Assembly (NCBI RefSeq): GCF_001314995.1
Contig: NZ_CP012938.1
Span: 434,001-498,000, forward strand
DNA: 64,000 nucleotides
Reading direction: 5' to 3'
DNA from: Bacteroides ovatus
GTDB taxonomy: Bacteria; Bacteroidota; Bacteroidia; Bacteroidales; Bacteroidaceae
The notes beneath the pieces were generated by a model. That model searched no databases. It was not told the origin of the DNA and saw nothing but the letters and a program-made list of their open reading frames with translations. Positions 35,188-42,047 of the stretch are shown here, piece after piece. The first letter of the stretch is position 1, and each line of letters starts with the position of its first letter. The translations under genes were made by a program, and so were the position numbers.

Positions 35188-35236
35188 ATTGCCGCAGTAC
35201 GGTTGCGGCAATGTAAATAACGTCAAAAGTGACGTT
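35188..35236. other. two adjacent perfect hairpins in a gene-free region
   Basis: ATTGCCGCA/TGCGGCAAT (35188-35196, 35204-35212) and AACGTCA/TGACGTT (35219-35225, 35230-35236). They lie in a gene-free stretch (34932-35485) and have no evident coding neighbours. The role is unknown. Confidence 0.5.
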
Positions 35237-35300
35237 TTAACTTTCAATGATAAATACTCATTAAGAAAGAAAGGGCTCGATTTGAATTTAATAGTTTGTT

Positions 35301-35418
35301 GTATATCAATTATAAAAATAGCTCCCTAGTTCGTCCGCTGACGAGGGAGCTATTAACACAAAAACTAAACTAGACACATTTTTGGAAATCTAGTTGTATA
35401 TTCTGTATATCAATTATA
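35301..35418. repeat. 14-bp direct repeat flanking a strong hairpin
   Basis: GTATATCAATTATA occurs at 35301-35314 and 35405-35418. Between them, ATAGCTCCCT (35318-35327) pairs with AGGGAGCTAT (35344-35353) around an inner CGTC/GACG stem, giving a strong hairpin whose minus-strand transcript would end in TTTTT. The unit could be a small inserted element or an attachment-site region; I cannot decide between them. Confidence 0.45.
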
Positions 35419-35476
35419 TAGTCCTGCTTTTTTTTATGGTTCGACTATAATTCGACCATTTGATGTTTTATGTACT

Positions 35477-35485
35477 ATCAAGATT
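35477..35485. repeat. target-site duplication, left copy
   Basis: ATCAAGATT directly abuts the left inverted repeat of the IS66 element. The same 9 bases directly follow the right end (38233-38241). IS66 elements usually duplicate 8 bp, so one base is shared by chance or belongs to the element. Confidence 0.85.
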
Positions 35486-35513
35486 GTAACCATACTATTT
35501 TCCGCCACGCCAA

Positions 35514-35542
35514 TTTTATCGGCTGTCTTTCAGCCGATAAAA
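35514..35542. terminator. hairpin just inside the left end of the IS
   Basis: TTTTATCGGCTG (35514-35525) and CAGCCGATAAAA (35531-35542) are perfect inverted repeats around TCTTT, between the IS end and the tnpC stop. It could end tnpC transcription or block transcription entering from outside. Confidence 0.6.
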
Positions 35543-35572
35543 TAAAAATGCCCGTAAGAAAATATTTTTGTT

Positions 35573-37351
35573 TTAACATTCCGGTTTATAGAAACATGGC
35601 AGAAGAGCCTTCTTGTCGCAGTCCTTACCATGAAGAATACATTCAAACAAGTGTTTCAGGTAATTCTGAGGGTCTATGCCGTTCAACTTACAGCTTTCTA
35701 TCAGAGAGAAGGTGAATGCAGAGTTTTCTGCCGCATCCTCACTGCCAACGTTCATACAGTTCTTGAGCAGCAGCTTTACAGGTTTCATCCTTTGCTCACA
35801 GAGGTTGTTCGAGATTTCTGCTGAACCGTCCTTGAGGATATTTCTCAAGGATTTCCACTGGTTTATCGTATAGTTCACGGCCTTTCTCATCAGTTCGTTA
35901 GCCATAATCTTCGCATCCTGCATCATAATGACCACCTTATGATGGATACGTTCAAGAATCGGTCCTGTTAGCTTAAGCCTTCTTTCCTTAATCTGCTCAC
36001 CGCTGAGTTTCATCATACGGAACAGGTCTTCATTTCTGAACATCTCACCGATAGGATCTATTATGTCCATCGCTGTTCTGTCTGAAGGCAGGGCATCAAC
36101 CCACAACCTTCTACAATGCGTCCAGCATCCTATATGAAGCACCTTTGAGTCGTCTCCGTCAAACATCCTGTAAACCGTATATCCGTCAGTGGATATGGTT
36201 CCCATAAAATATTCCAGGAATGATTTTGCCGCATCGGACGACCTGCTGCCGTTATTATAGTGATAATAGACCATCTTAATATGCTTGGCAAAGAAAGCCC
36301 ATAAGTACTTTCTCCTGTAAGCCTTACCTTCCTTTGTTTCCACTCCAACAAGCTCAGTAGTCTCATCAACCATAAGGTAATTAGCTCTCTGTACAAACTC
36401 CTTGAAGACATCTTCCATGAACTCCCTTAGTTTGGCGATTCCGTTATGGATATAGCTGTTCAGCGTGGTATTGCTTATGTGGATACCCTCTCTTGCAAGC
36501 AGTCTTATCTGTCTGTTCTCAGGCATGCTGAAGTCATATTTCAGACAAAGCAGACGGGCAAGCAGTTCAGGAGAGAAGATACCTCCAAGGTTTTTCAGCG
36601 GATGTTCCATGGTGCTTGTGAAAGTGCCGTCCGCAAGCTTTACCCTTGCCACCTTGTAAACATGCTCCACGTTATAAGCCCTTACATGTTCTATGACCCT
36701 GTATTCCCACACATCAGGCATACCGTTGCGGTTCATAAACCGTCCCCCTTCTGGAAGCGTGTAATACTCGTCCACTTCATGTACTACCACCTTGTCAACT
36801 TTCAATTTTGTTTTCCCGGCACGTGGTGCGGTTTCCTTTCTCCTTGAAGGTTTGCTGTTCTGGGCAGGTATGTTGCCGGAAGAGGTATTGCTGCCGGTTT
36901 CGTTATCATCGGTCTTATTATTATCATCCTTCCTGTCAGAACCGTCATACTCGGATTGTTCCAGAGCGGACTTGTCGAGATTACGGTTGTTCAACAGCCT
37001 TCTTTGCTCGGAAGTACGGCCGAAACGGTGTTTCCTGCTGTCCTCAAGCTGAAGTCTGAGATTGGAGATCTCGTTTGCCAGCATCCTGTTCACCTCATCC
37101 TTTGCTTCAAGCTGCTTTCTCATAAGTTCCATTTCTTTCCTGTAATGTTCAACCGTGGTTGACTGCTTTTCGATGGTATCTTTGAGATCATTGATGGTAT
37201 CTATCAGATTTTTAGAGTTCTCCCTGTTGGATTCTTCAATAGACTCAAGCCTCGCAATCAATTCTTTATTCTGTTTGCGAAGACCTGCCTTTTCCTCATT
37301 CGCCAGACCCAGCTGGCAGCAAAGTAACTCGTATGCTCTTTCATCAATCAT
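35573..37351 (-). CDS. tnpC: IS66 transposase TnpC
   Basis: A 592-residue transposase (start MIDERAYELLCC). The N-terminal 120 residues are coiled coil (ESIEESNRENSKNLIDTI...). A linker and zinc-binding/HTH region follow (RKETAPRAGKTKLK; KYDFSMPENRQIRLLAREGIHISNTTL). The DDE catalytic core has D in YLMVDETTELVG near 335, D in GTISTDGYTVY near 388 and E in ISNNLCEQRMKPVK near 525. The IS66_C tail IESCKLNGIDPQNYLKHLFE is present near 565. Nothing is missing, so it is likely active. Confidence 0.95.
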   Translation of the reverse strand: MIDERAYELLCCQLGLANEEKAGLRKQNKELIARLESIEESNRENSKNLIDTINDLKDTIEKQSTTVEHYRKEMELMRKQLEAKDEVNRMLANEISNLRLQLEDSRKHRFGRTSEQRRLLNNRNLDKSALEQSEYDGSDRKDDNNKTDDNETGSNTSSGNIPAQNSKPSRRKETAPRAGKTKLKVDKVVVHEVDEYYTLPEGGRFMNRNGMPDVWEYRVIEHVRAYNVEHVYKVARVKLADGTFTSTMEHPLKNLGGIFSPELLARLLCLKYDFSMPENRQIRLLAREGIHISNTTLNSYIHNGIAKLREFMEDVFKEFVQRANYLMVDETTELVGVETKEGKAYRRKYLWAFFAKHIKMVYYHYNNGSRSSDAAKSFLEYFMGTISTDGYTVYRMFDGDDSKVLHIGCWTHCRRLWVDALPSDRTAMDIIDPIGEMFRNEDLFRMMKLSGEQIKERRLKLTGPILERIHHKVVIMMQDAKIMANELMRKAVNYTINQWKSLRNILKDGSAEISNNLCEQRMKPVKLLLKNCMNVGSEDAAENSAFTFSLIESCKLNGIDPQNYLKHLFECILHGKDCDKKALLPCFYKPEC

Positions 37352-37439
37352 GATATAAAGGTACGAAAAATCAGGCACTTACGCAAACTTTTTACCGTTT
37401 ATTTTTTATACTATCCTGTTGATAATCAGTATGTTAATA

Positions 37440-37784
37440 TTAGCCTTTCGGACTAACGTACATCTTGTCAACTACAATGCTTTCCGTAAGATAAGCCATG
37501 TCCGACCACTGTATCCGGTAGCACCTGGAGACTTCATCAAATACAGGTTTCTTGAATTTGCCCATAACAGGACGTTTTTCGTAAAGCACATAAAAACCGC
37601 GTTCGTAATGAAGTATCTTCACAACCTTTCGGTTCCGGGACATGAACATATATACATTGGACGCATCGCTCGGGTCAAGGGACATTTCTTCCCTTATACT
37701 CTCACACAGACGGAAAATGCCTTTCCGCAAATCAACATTACCGTTAAACAGGTAATAGTTAAGGTTAGCACTCAGTCCAAGCAT
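37440..37784 (-). CDS. tnpB: IS66 accessory protein TnpB (Orf2)
   Basis: A 114-residue protein of the IS66 Orf2/TnpB family, with the family pattern YLFNGNVDLRKGIFRLCESI near residue 11 and VYMFMSRNRKVVKILHYERGFYVLYEKRP near 44-72. It is required with TnpA for transposition of IS66-type elements; the biochemical role is poorly defined. It starts 1 nt after the tnpA stop, so translation is coupled. Confidence 0.93.
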   Translation of the reverse strand: MLGLSANLNYYLFNGNVDLRKGIFRLCESIREEMSLDPSDASNVYMFMSRNRKVVKILHYERGFYVLYEKRPVMGKFKKPVFDEVSRCYRIQWSDMAYLTESIVVDKMYVSPKG

Positions 37785-37785
37785 A

Positions 37786-38154
37786 TCATCCTATCATTTT
37801 ATTAAGCAACAGGCTCAAATCAAGAACGGTGGTGTTTCTCAGGAACAGTGTTGCGCCAGACGCCAGCTGTAACTTGATCCATTTTATTGGTGGTTCACCT
37901 TCAGGATGTTTCACGTCCAACTTCACAGTTGGACTATTGCATGGTTTCCCGGTTATCTGGACTTTGGCAACCTTGGGCTGCTCAACCTGGACTGTCTTGC
38001 CTAACTTCTCACTCCACAACTGGTGACGCTGCCAGTTCATGAACTTGTCGTAATTTACACCATAATCAGCACAGAACTCTCGAAGATCTTTGGTCTCGCT
38101 GCATAACTGGTAGAGGTCATATACCTCCTGATAGTTTACTTTTTCTTTTGCCAT
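37786..38154 (-). CDS. tnpA: IS66 accessory protein TnpA (Orf1)
   Basis: A 122-residue protein (start MAKEKVNYQEVYDLYQLC; a Met two codons earlier is possible). An N-terminal helix-turn-helix-like region (CSETKDLREFCADYGVNYDKFMNWQRHQLW) is followed by a beta-rich half ending GATLFLRNTTVLDLSLLLNKMIG, as in IS66 Orf1 proteins. First gene of the IS66 operon, transcribed from the promoter at 38181-38212. Confidence 0.9.
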   Translation of the reverse strand: MAKEKVNYQEVYDLYQLCSETKDLREFCADYGVNYDKFMNWQRHQLWSEKLGKTVQVEQPKVAKVQITGKPCNSPTVKLDVKHPEGEPPIKWIKLQLASGATLFLRNTTVLDLSLLLNKMIG

Positions 38155-38180
38155 AATCATTCTTGTTAAAGGTTACGGCG

Positions 38181-38212
38181 CAAAGATATGGCGGCTAACA
38201 ACTTATGTCAAG
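38181..38212 (-). promoter_or_regulatory. internal promoter of the IS66 operon
   Basis: Minus strand: CTTG (38212-38209), exactly 20 nt, TATCTTTG (38188-38181). It lies inside the element, 20 bp from the right end, so the IS carries its own promoter. Confidence 0.75.
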
Positions 38213-38232
38213 GCGGAAAATAGAATGGTTAC

Positions 38233-38241
38233 ATCAAGATT
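38233..38241. repeat. target-site duplication, right copy
   Basis: ATCAAGATT immediately follows the right inverted repeat of the IS66 element and matches the left copy at 35477-35485. Confidence 0.85.
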
Positions 38242-38310
38242 TCTATATTTCATATTTTATATTACTTTAAATATTATATTTGCGCATTGTCAAACTAAAA
38301 TAGTGCGTTT

Positions 38311-38649
38311 ATGAAATCGTTATTAAAAAATGTCCTAAGAAGGATAAGTAAAAAACAATCTTCTAAAGAAGATAATGCAACAGCCTTTTATCCCCAGTGT
38401 TGTGCAAAAGTGGATGATTCCGCTCGTATGCGTATAAAAATGTCTTATGACCAAAATGTAAAAGAAACTATATCAAGCTTGAAAACACTTGCTAATGATA
38501 TGTCTAGTGGCTTTGTTACTTTTAAAAAGTTTCAGACTAGGCGTTATCAATACAACCCGGATGCAGATGCAACTCTATATGCTTCAAGACTGCTTCGTGC
38601 AGCTTCTATATTGGAGTTCCTATTAACTGATCCTGATAATAAATCTTAG
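38311..38649 (+). CDS. small basic hypothetical protein (112 aa)
   Basis: A 112-residue protein with a basic N-terminus (KSLLKNVLRRISKKQSSK) and a mostly helical body ending LLTDPDNKS. TATATTTG at 38275-38282 is a candidate -7 box. Its stop overlaps that of the convergent gene at 38646 by 4 nt. No family is recognised. It may be the leftmost gene of the prophage or host DNA between IS and prophage; the boundary is not visible. Confidence 0.6.
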   Translation: MKSLLKNVLRRISKKQSSKEDNATAFYPQCCAKVDDSARMRIKMSYDQNVKETISSLKTLANDMSSGFVTFKKFQTRRYQYNPDADATLYASRLLRAASILEFLLTDPDNKS

Positions 38650-39113
38650 AGATTCATTTTTTCAGCTAGAGCAGAGAGCCCTATCAGTAGTTCAGTTATA
38701 TTTTTGGCTTTTCCGACAACATCATCAACTTTTGCTGCTGTATCAGGGCTTAACTCCTTTTCTAATCGTTCTAGCTGCATTTGAAATGTATCAAAACTTA
38801 ATATATATAAGTCTCTTTCAACAGTGAATCCCCCTTTTTCTGCAAAATTGAATATTTCAAAATTCAACGTAAGATATTCAATACCATATCCTTTATAGTC
38901 AATAAATCTCCTATTTTTGAACTCCTCTAAAACTATTTCATATTGTTCTTTACTGATCCTAAGGTCTGGTATATCTTTATAATTTAGTTTAGCTGTTCTT
39001 TTCCCGTTTGCTACAACCAAAATATAATTTAATACTTTATCCTTTTCTTCAGCCGTTATAACTAAAGGATATTCTCTTTCATCTTTGGGTGGTGCAGTTC
39101 TAATTTGGCACAT
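38646..39113 (-). CDS. hypothetical protein (155 aa), lysogeny region
   Basis: A soluble protein with a probable winged-helix-like middle (DIPDLRISKEQYEIVLEEFKNRRFIDYKGYG) and a C-terminal helical segment. It lies 7 nt behind the secreted protein gene at 39121 and is likely co-transcribed with it and the repressor. Genes in this position in temperate phages are often expressed in lysogens and may affect superinfection or the host. No family is recognised. Confidence 0.6.
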   Translation of the reverse strand: MCQIRTAPPKDEREYPLVITAEEKDKVLNYILVVANGKRTAKLNYKDIPDLRISKEQYEIVLEEFKNRRFIDYKGYGIEYLTLNFEIFNFAEKGGFTVERDLYILSFDTFQMQLERLEKELSPDTAAKVDDVVGKAKNITELLIGLSALAEKMNL

Positions 39114-39120
39114 ATAATAA

Positions 39121-39699
39121 TTAAATTATTTTTCTCAATACCTCTTTTTGTGAATCGATGTTGAATTTTGTATCATTTACTTTGGCAGCCTCTTCTTCAG
39201 ATATATTCATGTATTTTATAGCTTCATTTAGTTTACCGGAACTTATTGCCCAATATGCAAGATTTCTATATACATATTGTTTTTTAGTGTAAAATTTGCC
39301 GGAATCTACATCTTGTTTAGATATCTTGTATTCTTTATTCGGGTCTGTTGCTTCCCTGAACATTTCAACACACCAAAGGCTATTTTCCTTATTCAAATAC
39401 ATTACTACTATCATCTTTTTGTCAATATATTGTCCTGCTTTGTTTTTTATTTTACAGTTAATTATTGCTTTATATCCTTTAATATTTAATGTATCTGTAT
39501 CAAATAATATACCTGTTGGCTCTTCATAATTTAGTAAATCATACATATTTCCTAGATTAAAAGAATATTTAGAAATAATTTCTTTAGATTCTTCAAATTC
39601 AAAAGTCTTACATGCATCTAAGAATTTAATCAAATCACTTTTTTGTCCCCATGTTATAATAGGAGTAAAAAGCATTAGTATTAACAGTATCTTTTTCAT
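39121..39699 (-). CDS. secreted hypothetical protein (192 aa), lysogenic-conversion candidate
   Basis: A cleavable signal peptide is clear (KKILLILMLFTPIITWGQ). The mature protein has alternating helix and strand and a C-terminal region with a TPR-like pattern (YRNLAYWAISSGKLNEAIKYMNISEEEA). The gene is in the repressor operon, 16 nt from the repressor stop, so it should be made in the lysogen. An exported protein in this place suggests a change to the host envelope or periplasm; the actual activity is unknown. Confidence 0.65.
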   Translation of the reverse strand: MKKILLILMLFTPIITWGQKSDLIKFLDACKTFEFEESKEIISKYSFNLGNMYDLLNYEEPTGILFDTDTLNIKGYKAIINCKIKNKAGQYIDKKMIVVMYLNKENSLWCVEMFREATDPNKEYKISKQDVDSGKFYTKKQYVYRNLAYWAISSGKLNEAIKYMNISEEEAAKVNDTKFNIDSQKEVLRKII

Positions 39700-39715
39700 T
39701 CGTTAATGTGTTTAT

Positions 39716-40111
39716 TTATCCTATATTACGTTCATTCTTCAACATAGCTAATTCGCCTTTCAGTTTTTGGTTCTCTTCAGTGAATAGTTGAATTGTTTTC
39801 ATCTGCTCATTTATAGTCCCCTGAAGGGTTGCTATTGTATCAACTAAACGTTCCATGCGTTCAATATTTGGATCAGGTTTGATATCTGAAATCAGCATTG
39901 GACCTTTATTGCGTAGTAACCAATCTGCTGAAATATCCGTAAATGCGTTTAATGTGAGCCTAATTACTTTAGAGGAAGGTTCTGTGTTTTTTTGAAACAT
40001 AGAACCAATCACCGATTGGGTTACCCCAATTTTAATGGAAAACTGCCTGTCTGACAGCTTATAATAAGAGATAATCTCTCTAATTTTTTCGTTTACGCTT
40101 GTTTCAGCCAT
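39716..40111 (-). CDS. CI-like prophage repressor with HTH and coiled-coil tail
   Basis: A 131-residue protein. Residues about 8-65 form an HTH_3 domain (YYKLSDRQFSIKIGVTQSVIGSMFQKNTEPSSKVIRL, then the dimer helix ISADWLLRNKG). Residues 85-128 are a coiled coil (IERMERLVDTIATLQGTINEQMKTIQLFTEENQKLKGELAML). There is no S24 protease domain, so induction is not by RecA-stimulated self-cleavage. It is divergent from the early genes, and two near-identical operators lie between. Confidence 0.88.
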   Translation of the reverse strand: MAETSVNEKIREIISYYKLSDRQFSIKIGVTQSVIGSMFQKNTEPSSKVIRLTLNAFTDISADWLLRNKGPMLISDIKPDPNIERMERLVDTIATLQGTINEQMKTIQLFTEENQKLKGELAMLKNERNIG

Positions 40112-40124
40112 ATCTATATTAATA

Positions 40125-40195
40125 GTTAATTAACGTAAATGCGATTATTTATCAAGTTTTATGTTTTGTAATTAACGTAAATACGTTTATATTTG
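40125..40195 (+). promoter_or_regulatory. prophage early promoter with two repressor operators
   Basis: TAATTAACGTAAATRCG occurs at 40127-40143 and 40169-40185. The early promoter is TTTG (40165-40168), 19 nt, TATATTTG (40188-40195); the second copy fills the space between its -33 and -7 boxes. That copy is also nearly palindromic (AACGTA-AA-TACGTT). This is the layout of a CI-type switch, with the first copy placed to act on the divergent repressor operon. Confidence 0.75.
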
Positions 40196-40264
40196 CATCA
40201 TAAATCAATCAATCATACAAACATACAAAAAATGATTGATAAAACCAATTAAAAAATAACGATT

Positions 40265-40558
40265 ATGAGCTACAATTTATCACAAATAATGAAGTCTGCA
40301 CACCGCAATTACAAGAAGGGTGGAAAAACATTTTCAGAGTGTTTAAAATCTGCATGGAGCTTTGCAAAACTCCAAGAAAGTTTCTCACCGGAAGCAGTGA
40401 AATCAAGAACTGATAAATTTTTAGCTGAAAGACATGAAGCTATGAGCAAGACTGCCAAAGCTACACCTAGCAAGGAATATAATAACCTTAATATTCCCGC
40501 TTCCGCTTACTACAACCCAAATAGTACTCATTACGGTGCACATTACGTCGGAGATTAA
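40265..40558 (+). CDS. small phage early protein (97 aa)
   Basis: The first gene after the early promoter. The product starts MSYNLSQIMKSAHRNYKK, a pattern I associate with small conserved proteins of Bacteroides phages, and is basic and probably DNA-binding or a phage regulator. The C-terminal third is Asn/Tyr-rich (ASAYYNPNSTHYGAHYVG). No enzymatic motif is seen. Role is unknown. Confidence 0.7.
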   Translation: MSYNLSQIMKSAHRNYKKGGKTFSECLKSAWSFAKLQESFSPEAVKSRTDKFLAERHEAMSKTAKATPSKEYNNLNIPASAYYNPNSTHYGAHYVGD

Positions 40559-40573
40559 TCAAATTATACAACA

Positions 40574-40810
40574 ATGGATAAAAGAACCGAACTAGAAATA
40601 CAGCGAGACAAATATGAAGCTGTGATTGAAGAACGAGACGCGTTGATCAGCTCTTTGAGAGGTGAAAATGAAAAACTCAAACGAGATTTAGAATCAGAAC
40701 GTGGATTTTATAGAGAGAAAGTTTCCCAATGTGATGATTTGAAGAAATTTATTGAATCGCAACGAAACTTAATGGACATAGTTTTGAAGAACAACCAAAG
40801 TATTCTCTAA
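40574..40810 (+). CDS. coiled-coil phage protein (78 aa)
   Basis: Almost the whole protein is heptad-like and charged (ELEIQRDKYEAVIEERDALISSLRGENEKLKRDLESE). It lies 15 nt after the 40265 gene, so it is co-transcribed. It resembles the coiled-coil tail of the repressor and could act by pairing with it, but that is speculation. No other domain is present. Confidence 0.6.
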   Translation: MDKRTELEIQRDKYEAVIEERDALISSLRGENEKLKRDLESERGFYREKVSQCDDLKKFIESQRNLMDIVLKNNQSIL

Positions 40811-40819
40811 CCCTCACTA

Positions 40820-41084
40820 AAGTCAAACCAAACCGCCGGTTATCCGGTACCCAGTCCGGTCTTTGAGCCTGCCCTTGAAGGGAGACTGGGAACAACAGAG
40901 AAGAGTTCTTTGACATATTGGTAAAATGGTGTTTTGGAAGCCGACACGTGCTGAAAGGGATTACTGACGTAGGCGGGCTTCTCAACGATATAATGCTGTG
41001 GTTAATGGTCAAGCCGTATCGTTGTAAAACTAAATCAGTTAGACGTTTGTCGGCAAATCGAGGTATTTGCTTTATGTATATAAA
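40820..41084 (+). ncRNA. highly structured leader RNA upstream of the tRNA-like array
   Basis: No gene is seen on the + strand. Perfect stems in order: CCGG-TTAT-CCGG (about 40836-40847), CCCAGTC/GACTGGG (40850-40856, 40884-40890), GAAGCC/GGCTTC (40937-40942, 40976-40981), AACGATA/TATCGTT (40984-40990, 41017-41023) and GCAAAT/ATTTGC (about 41053-41070). It opens with AAAGTCAAACCA, the leader motif shared with other phage transcripts. The density of helices implies a functional structured RNA rather than an untranslated gap. Confidence 0.6.
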
Positions 41085-41218
41085 GGTGATGTAGCTCAGG
41101 CAGGTTAGAGCGCTGTGTGTGGTGGATGGTTGAGAGTTCGAGTCTCTCAAGAAATACTCTTAGCTTAACGGAAGAGCACCACAAGTAGAGGTCGGCGGTT
41201 CGAATCCGCTCATCGCTT
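41085..41218 (+). ncRNA. double tRNA-like RNA fused through the anticodon stem
   Basis: The outer body is a tRNA: acceptor GGTGATG (41085-41091) pairs with CATCGCT (41211-41217); D arm GCTC/GAGC; T arm GGCGG-TTCGAAT-CCGCT. In place of an anticodon loop a long helix, CTGTG-TGTGGTG (41113-41124) with CACCACA-AGTAG (41177-41188), leads to a second, circularly permuted body: T arm TTGAGAG-TTCGAGT-CTCTCAA (41130-41150), linker GAAATA, and D-like arm CTCTT-AGCTTAACGG-AAGAG (41157-41176). The inner seven pairs of the joining helix are perfect; the outer five include wobbles and one mismatch. It can also be read as two damaged tandem tRNAs, but the 5' half of the first pairs with the 3' half of the second at both acceptor and anticodon stems. 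No anticodon is present. Confidence 0.55.
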
Positions 41219-41244
41219 CAATGTTTAATTTAAAATTAGATTGT

Positions 41245-41451
41245 ATGGAAAAGGATATTCAGAGACGTAACGTAATTGATGTATTACGGAGTATGGATGT
41301 TGGTGCAATAGAAGTATTTCCTATCGTTCAGAAACCGTCTGTAACTAATACATTGAATGCTCGGCTTTATAAAGAAAAAGCTGAAGGAATGGCTTGGAAA
41401 ACAAAGTCAGATGTAAAAAATATGCAGTTTATAGTAACCAGAATTGCATAA
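41245..41451 (+). CDS. small phage protein (68 aa), HTH-like
   Basis: The start at MEKDIQRRNVIDVLRSM is chosen because an in-frame ATG at 41221 abuts the tRNA-like 3' end. The product has a helix-turn-helix-like pattern and many basic residues (TNTLNARLYKEKAEGMAWKTKSDVKNM). I have no family name, but such short regulators are usual in phage early regions. It precedes a second HTH-like gene, and the two may share a transcript with the structured RNAs. Confidence 0.6.
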   Translation: MEKDIQRRNVIDVLRSMDVGAIEVFPIVQKPSVTNTLNARLYKEKAEGMAWKTKSDVKNMQFIVTRIA

Positions 41452-41483
41452 CTACCTTGCTTGTTGAGATGATCAGAGGTGAA

Positions 41484-41726
41484 ATGGCTGAAATATTGCT
41501 AGATAATATTCTCCGTCTGTTTTCTACAGAAACGTTTGGAAAAGATAAGTCTGCGTATTATGTGGGTGGGGAAAAGAAATTGATGAATCTTATAGAAGCG
41601 GGTAAGATTGAAAGTGATAAGCCCACTAATGTCCAAAACGGCAAGTGGCATTGTAATGCTGCTCAAGTATTACTTCATTGCCGATGTGCGGGAAGGAAAG
41701 TTAAATCTAAAAAACGGAAGAAATGA
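41484..41726 (+). CDS. small phage protein with HTH-like fold (80 aa)
   Basis: The start MAEILLDNILRLFSTETFG follows AGAGGTGAA, a good ribosome site; a Met five codons earlier (41469) is possible. The middle, SAYYVGGEKKLMNLIEAGKIESDKPTNVQNGKWHC, has the strand-turn-helix look of a winged-helix or MerR-like excisionase. The C-terminus is very basic (RKVKSKKRKK), consistent with nucleic acid binding. It overlaps the next gene by 4 nt. Confidence 0.6.
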   Translation: MAEILLDNILRLFSTETFGKDKSAYYVGGEKKLMNLIEAGKIESDKPTNVQNGKWHCNAAQVLLHCRCAGRKVKSKKRKK

Positions 41727-41914
41727 AAAAGATTAAAGTGATACAGTATGCCATGATGTTCATTGCCTTATGGACAACACTGTATCTTATAGATAGCATT
41801 GAAGTTAGCAAGAAAGAATTTATTGCTGCTTTTGTATTGGTGACTGTCGTATCAGTGAATTATATCTGTTTTCGATACTACGAAGATAGGAAACAAAATA
41901 AGGATAGCCTGTGA
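41723..41914 (+). CDS. small two-span membrane protein (63 aa)
   Basis: Two hydrophobic segments (about residues 6-24 and 33-52), short charged ends and a 4-nt overlap with the upstream gene. Small phage membrane proteins of this type can be holin-like or exclusion proteins; the early position argues against a holin. Function is unknown. Confidence 0.55.
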   Translation: MKKIKVIQYAMMFIALWTTLYLIDSIEVSKKEFIAAFVLVTVVSVNYICFRYYEDRKQNKDSL

Positions 41915-41956
41915 AGGTCTGCATTGCTTAATTTTAGTATTTGTCATGTTTATTTA

Positions 41957-41972
41957 GCCCGGTTCGCCGGGC
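41957..41972 (+). ncRNA. GC-rich TTCG hairpin preceding the tRNA-like array
   Basis: GCCCGG-TTCG-CCGGGC, an extremely stable UUCG-capped hairpin 4 nt before the next tRNA-like gene. It could be a processing boundary or insulate tRNA-like folding; there is no T-run, so it is not a terminator. Confidence 0.7.
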
Positions 41973-41976
41973 ATCT

Positions 41977-42047
41977 GCCGGGATAGCCCAGTTGGTTAGA
42001 GCGCATGTTTCTACATGAGGTCAGCGGTTCGAATCCGTTTCCCGGCT
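41977..42047 (+). tRNA. tRNA-like gene with 4-nt anticodon loop (no anticodon)
   Basis: Acceptor GCCGGGA pairs perfectly with TCCCGGC; D arm GCCC/GAGC (one mismatch); T arm AGCGG-TTCGAAT-CCGTT; variable loop AGGTC. All are normal. The anticodon stem CATGT/ACATG is 5 bp, but the loop is only TTCT, 4 nt instead of 7. Allowing a 4-bp stem gives a 6-nt loop TTTCTA, still not standard. A normal codon-reading loop cannot form, so no amino acid identity can be given. CCA is not encoded. Confidence 0.6.

Larger units (their letters stand above)
35486..38232 (-). mobile_element. IS66-family insertion sequence (complete, 2747 bp)
   Basis: The ends are inverted repeats: the left end begins GTAACCATACTATTTTCCGC and the right end, read on the minus strand, begins GTAACCATTCTATTTTCCGC, with 20 of the first 21 bases identical. 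It contains tnpA, tnpB and tnpC in the standard IS66 order on the minus strand, all intact, with an internal promoter next to the right end. The flanking ATCAAGATT repeat shows simple transposition into non-coding DNA. Intact genes, near-identical ends and an exact duplication suggest a recent insertion. Confidence 0.95.

Noticed and set aside
35486..38232. IS66 as part of the prophage left end
   Set aside because: The element has its own inverted repeats and target duplication and is an independent insertion; it does not define the prophage boundary.
40749..41150. 133-codon open frame on the minus strand opposite the tRNA-like region
   Set aside because: It is antisense to conserved tRNA arms and RNA helices, has no ribosome site or promoter, and its codons mirror the structured RNA; treated as a shadow.
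41085..41218. Reading the locus as one tRNA interrupted by a group I intron
   Set aside because: The insert in the anticodon arm is under 70 nt, too small for a group I intron, and it folds into T- and D-like arms rather than an intron core.
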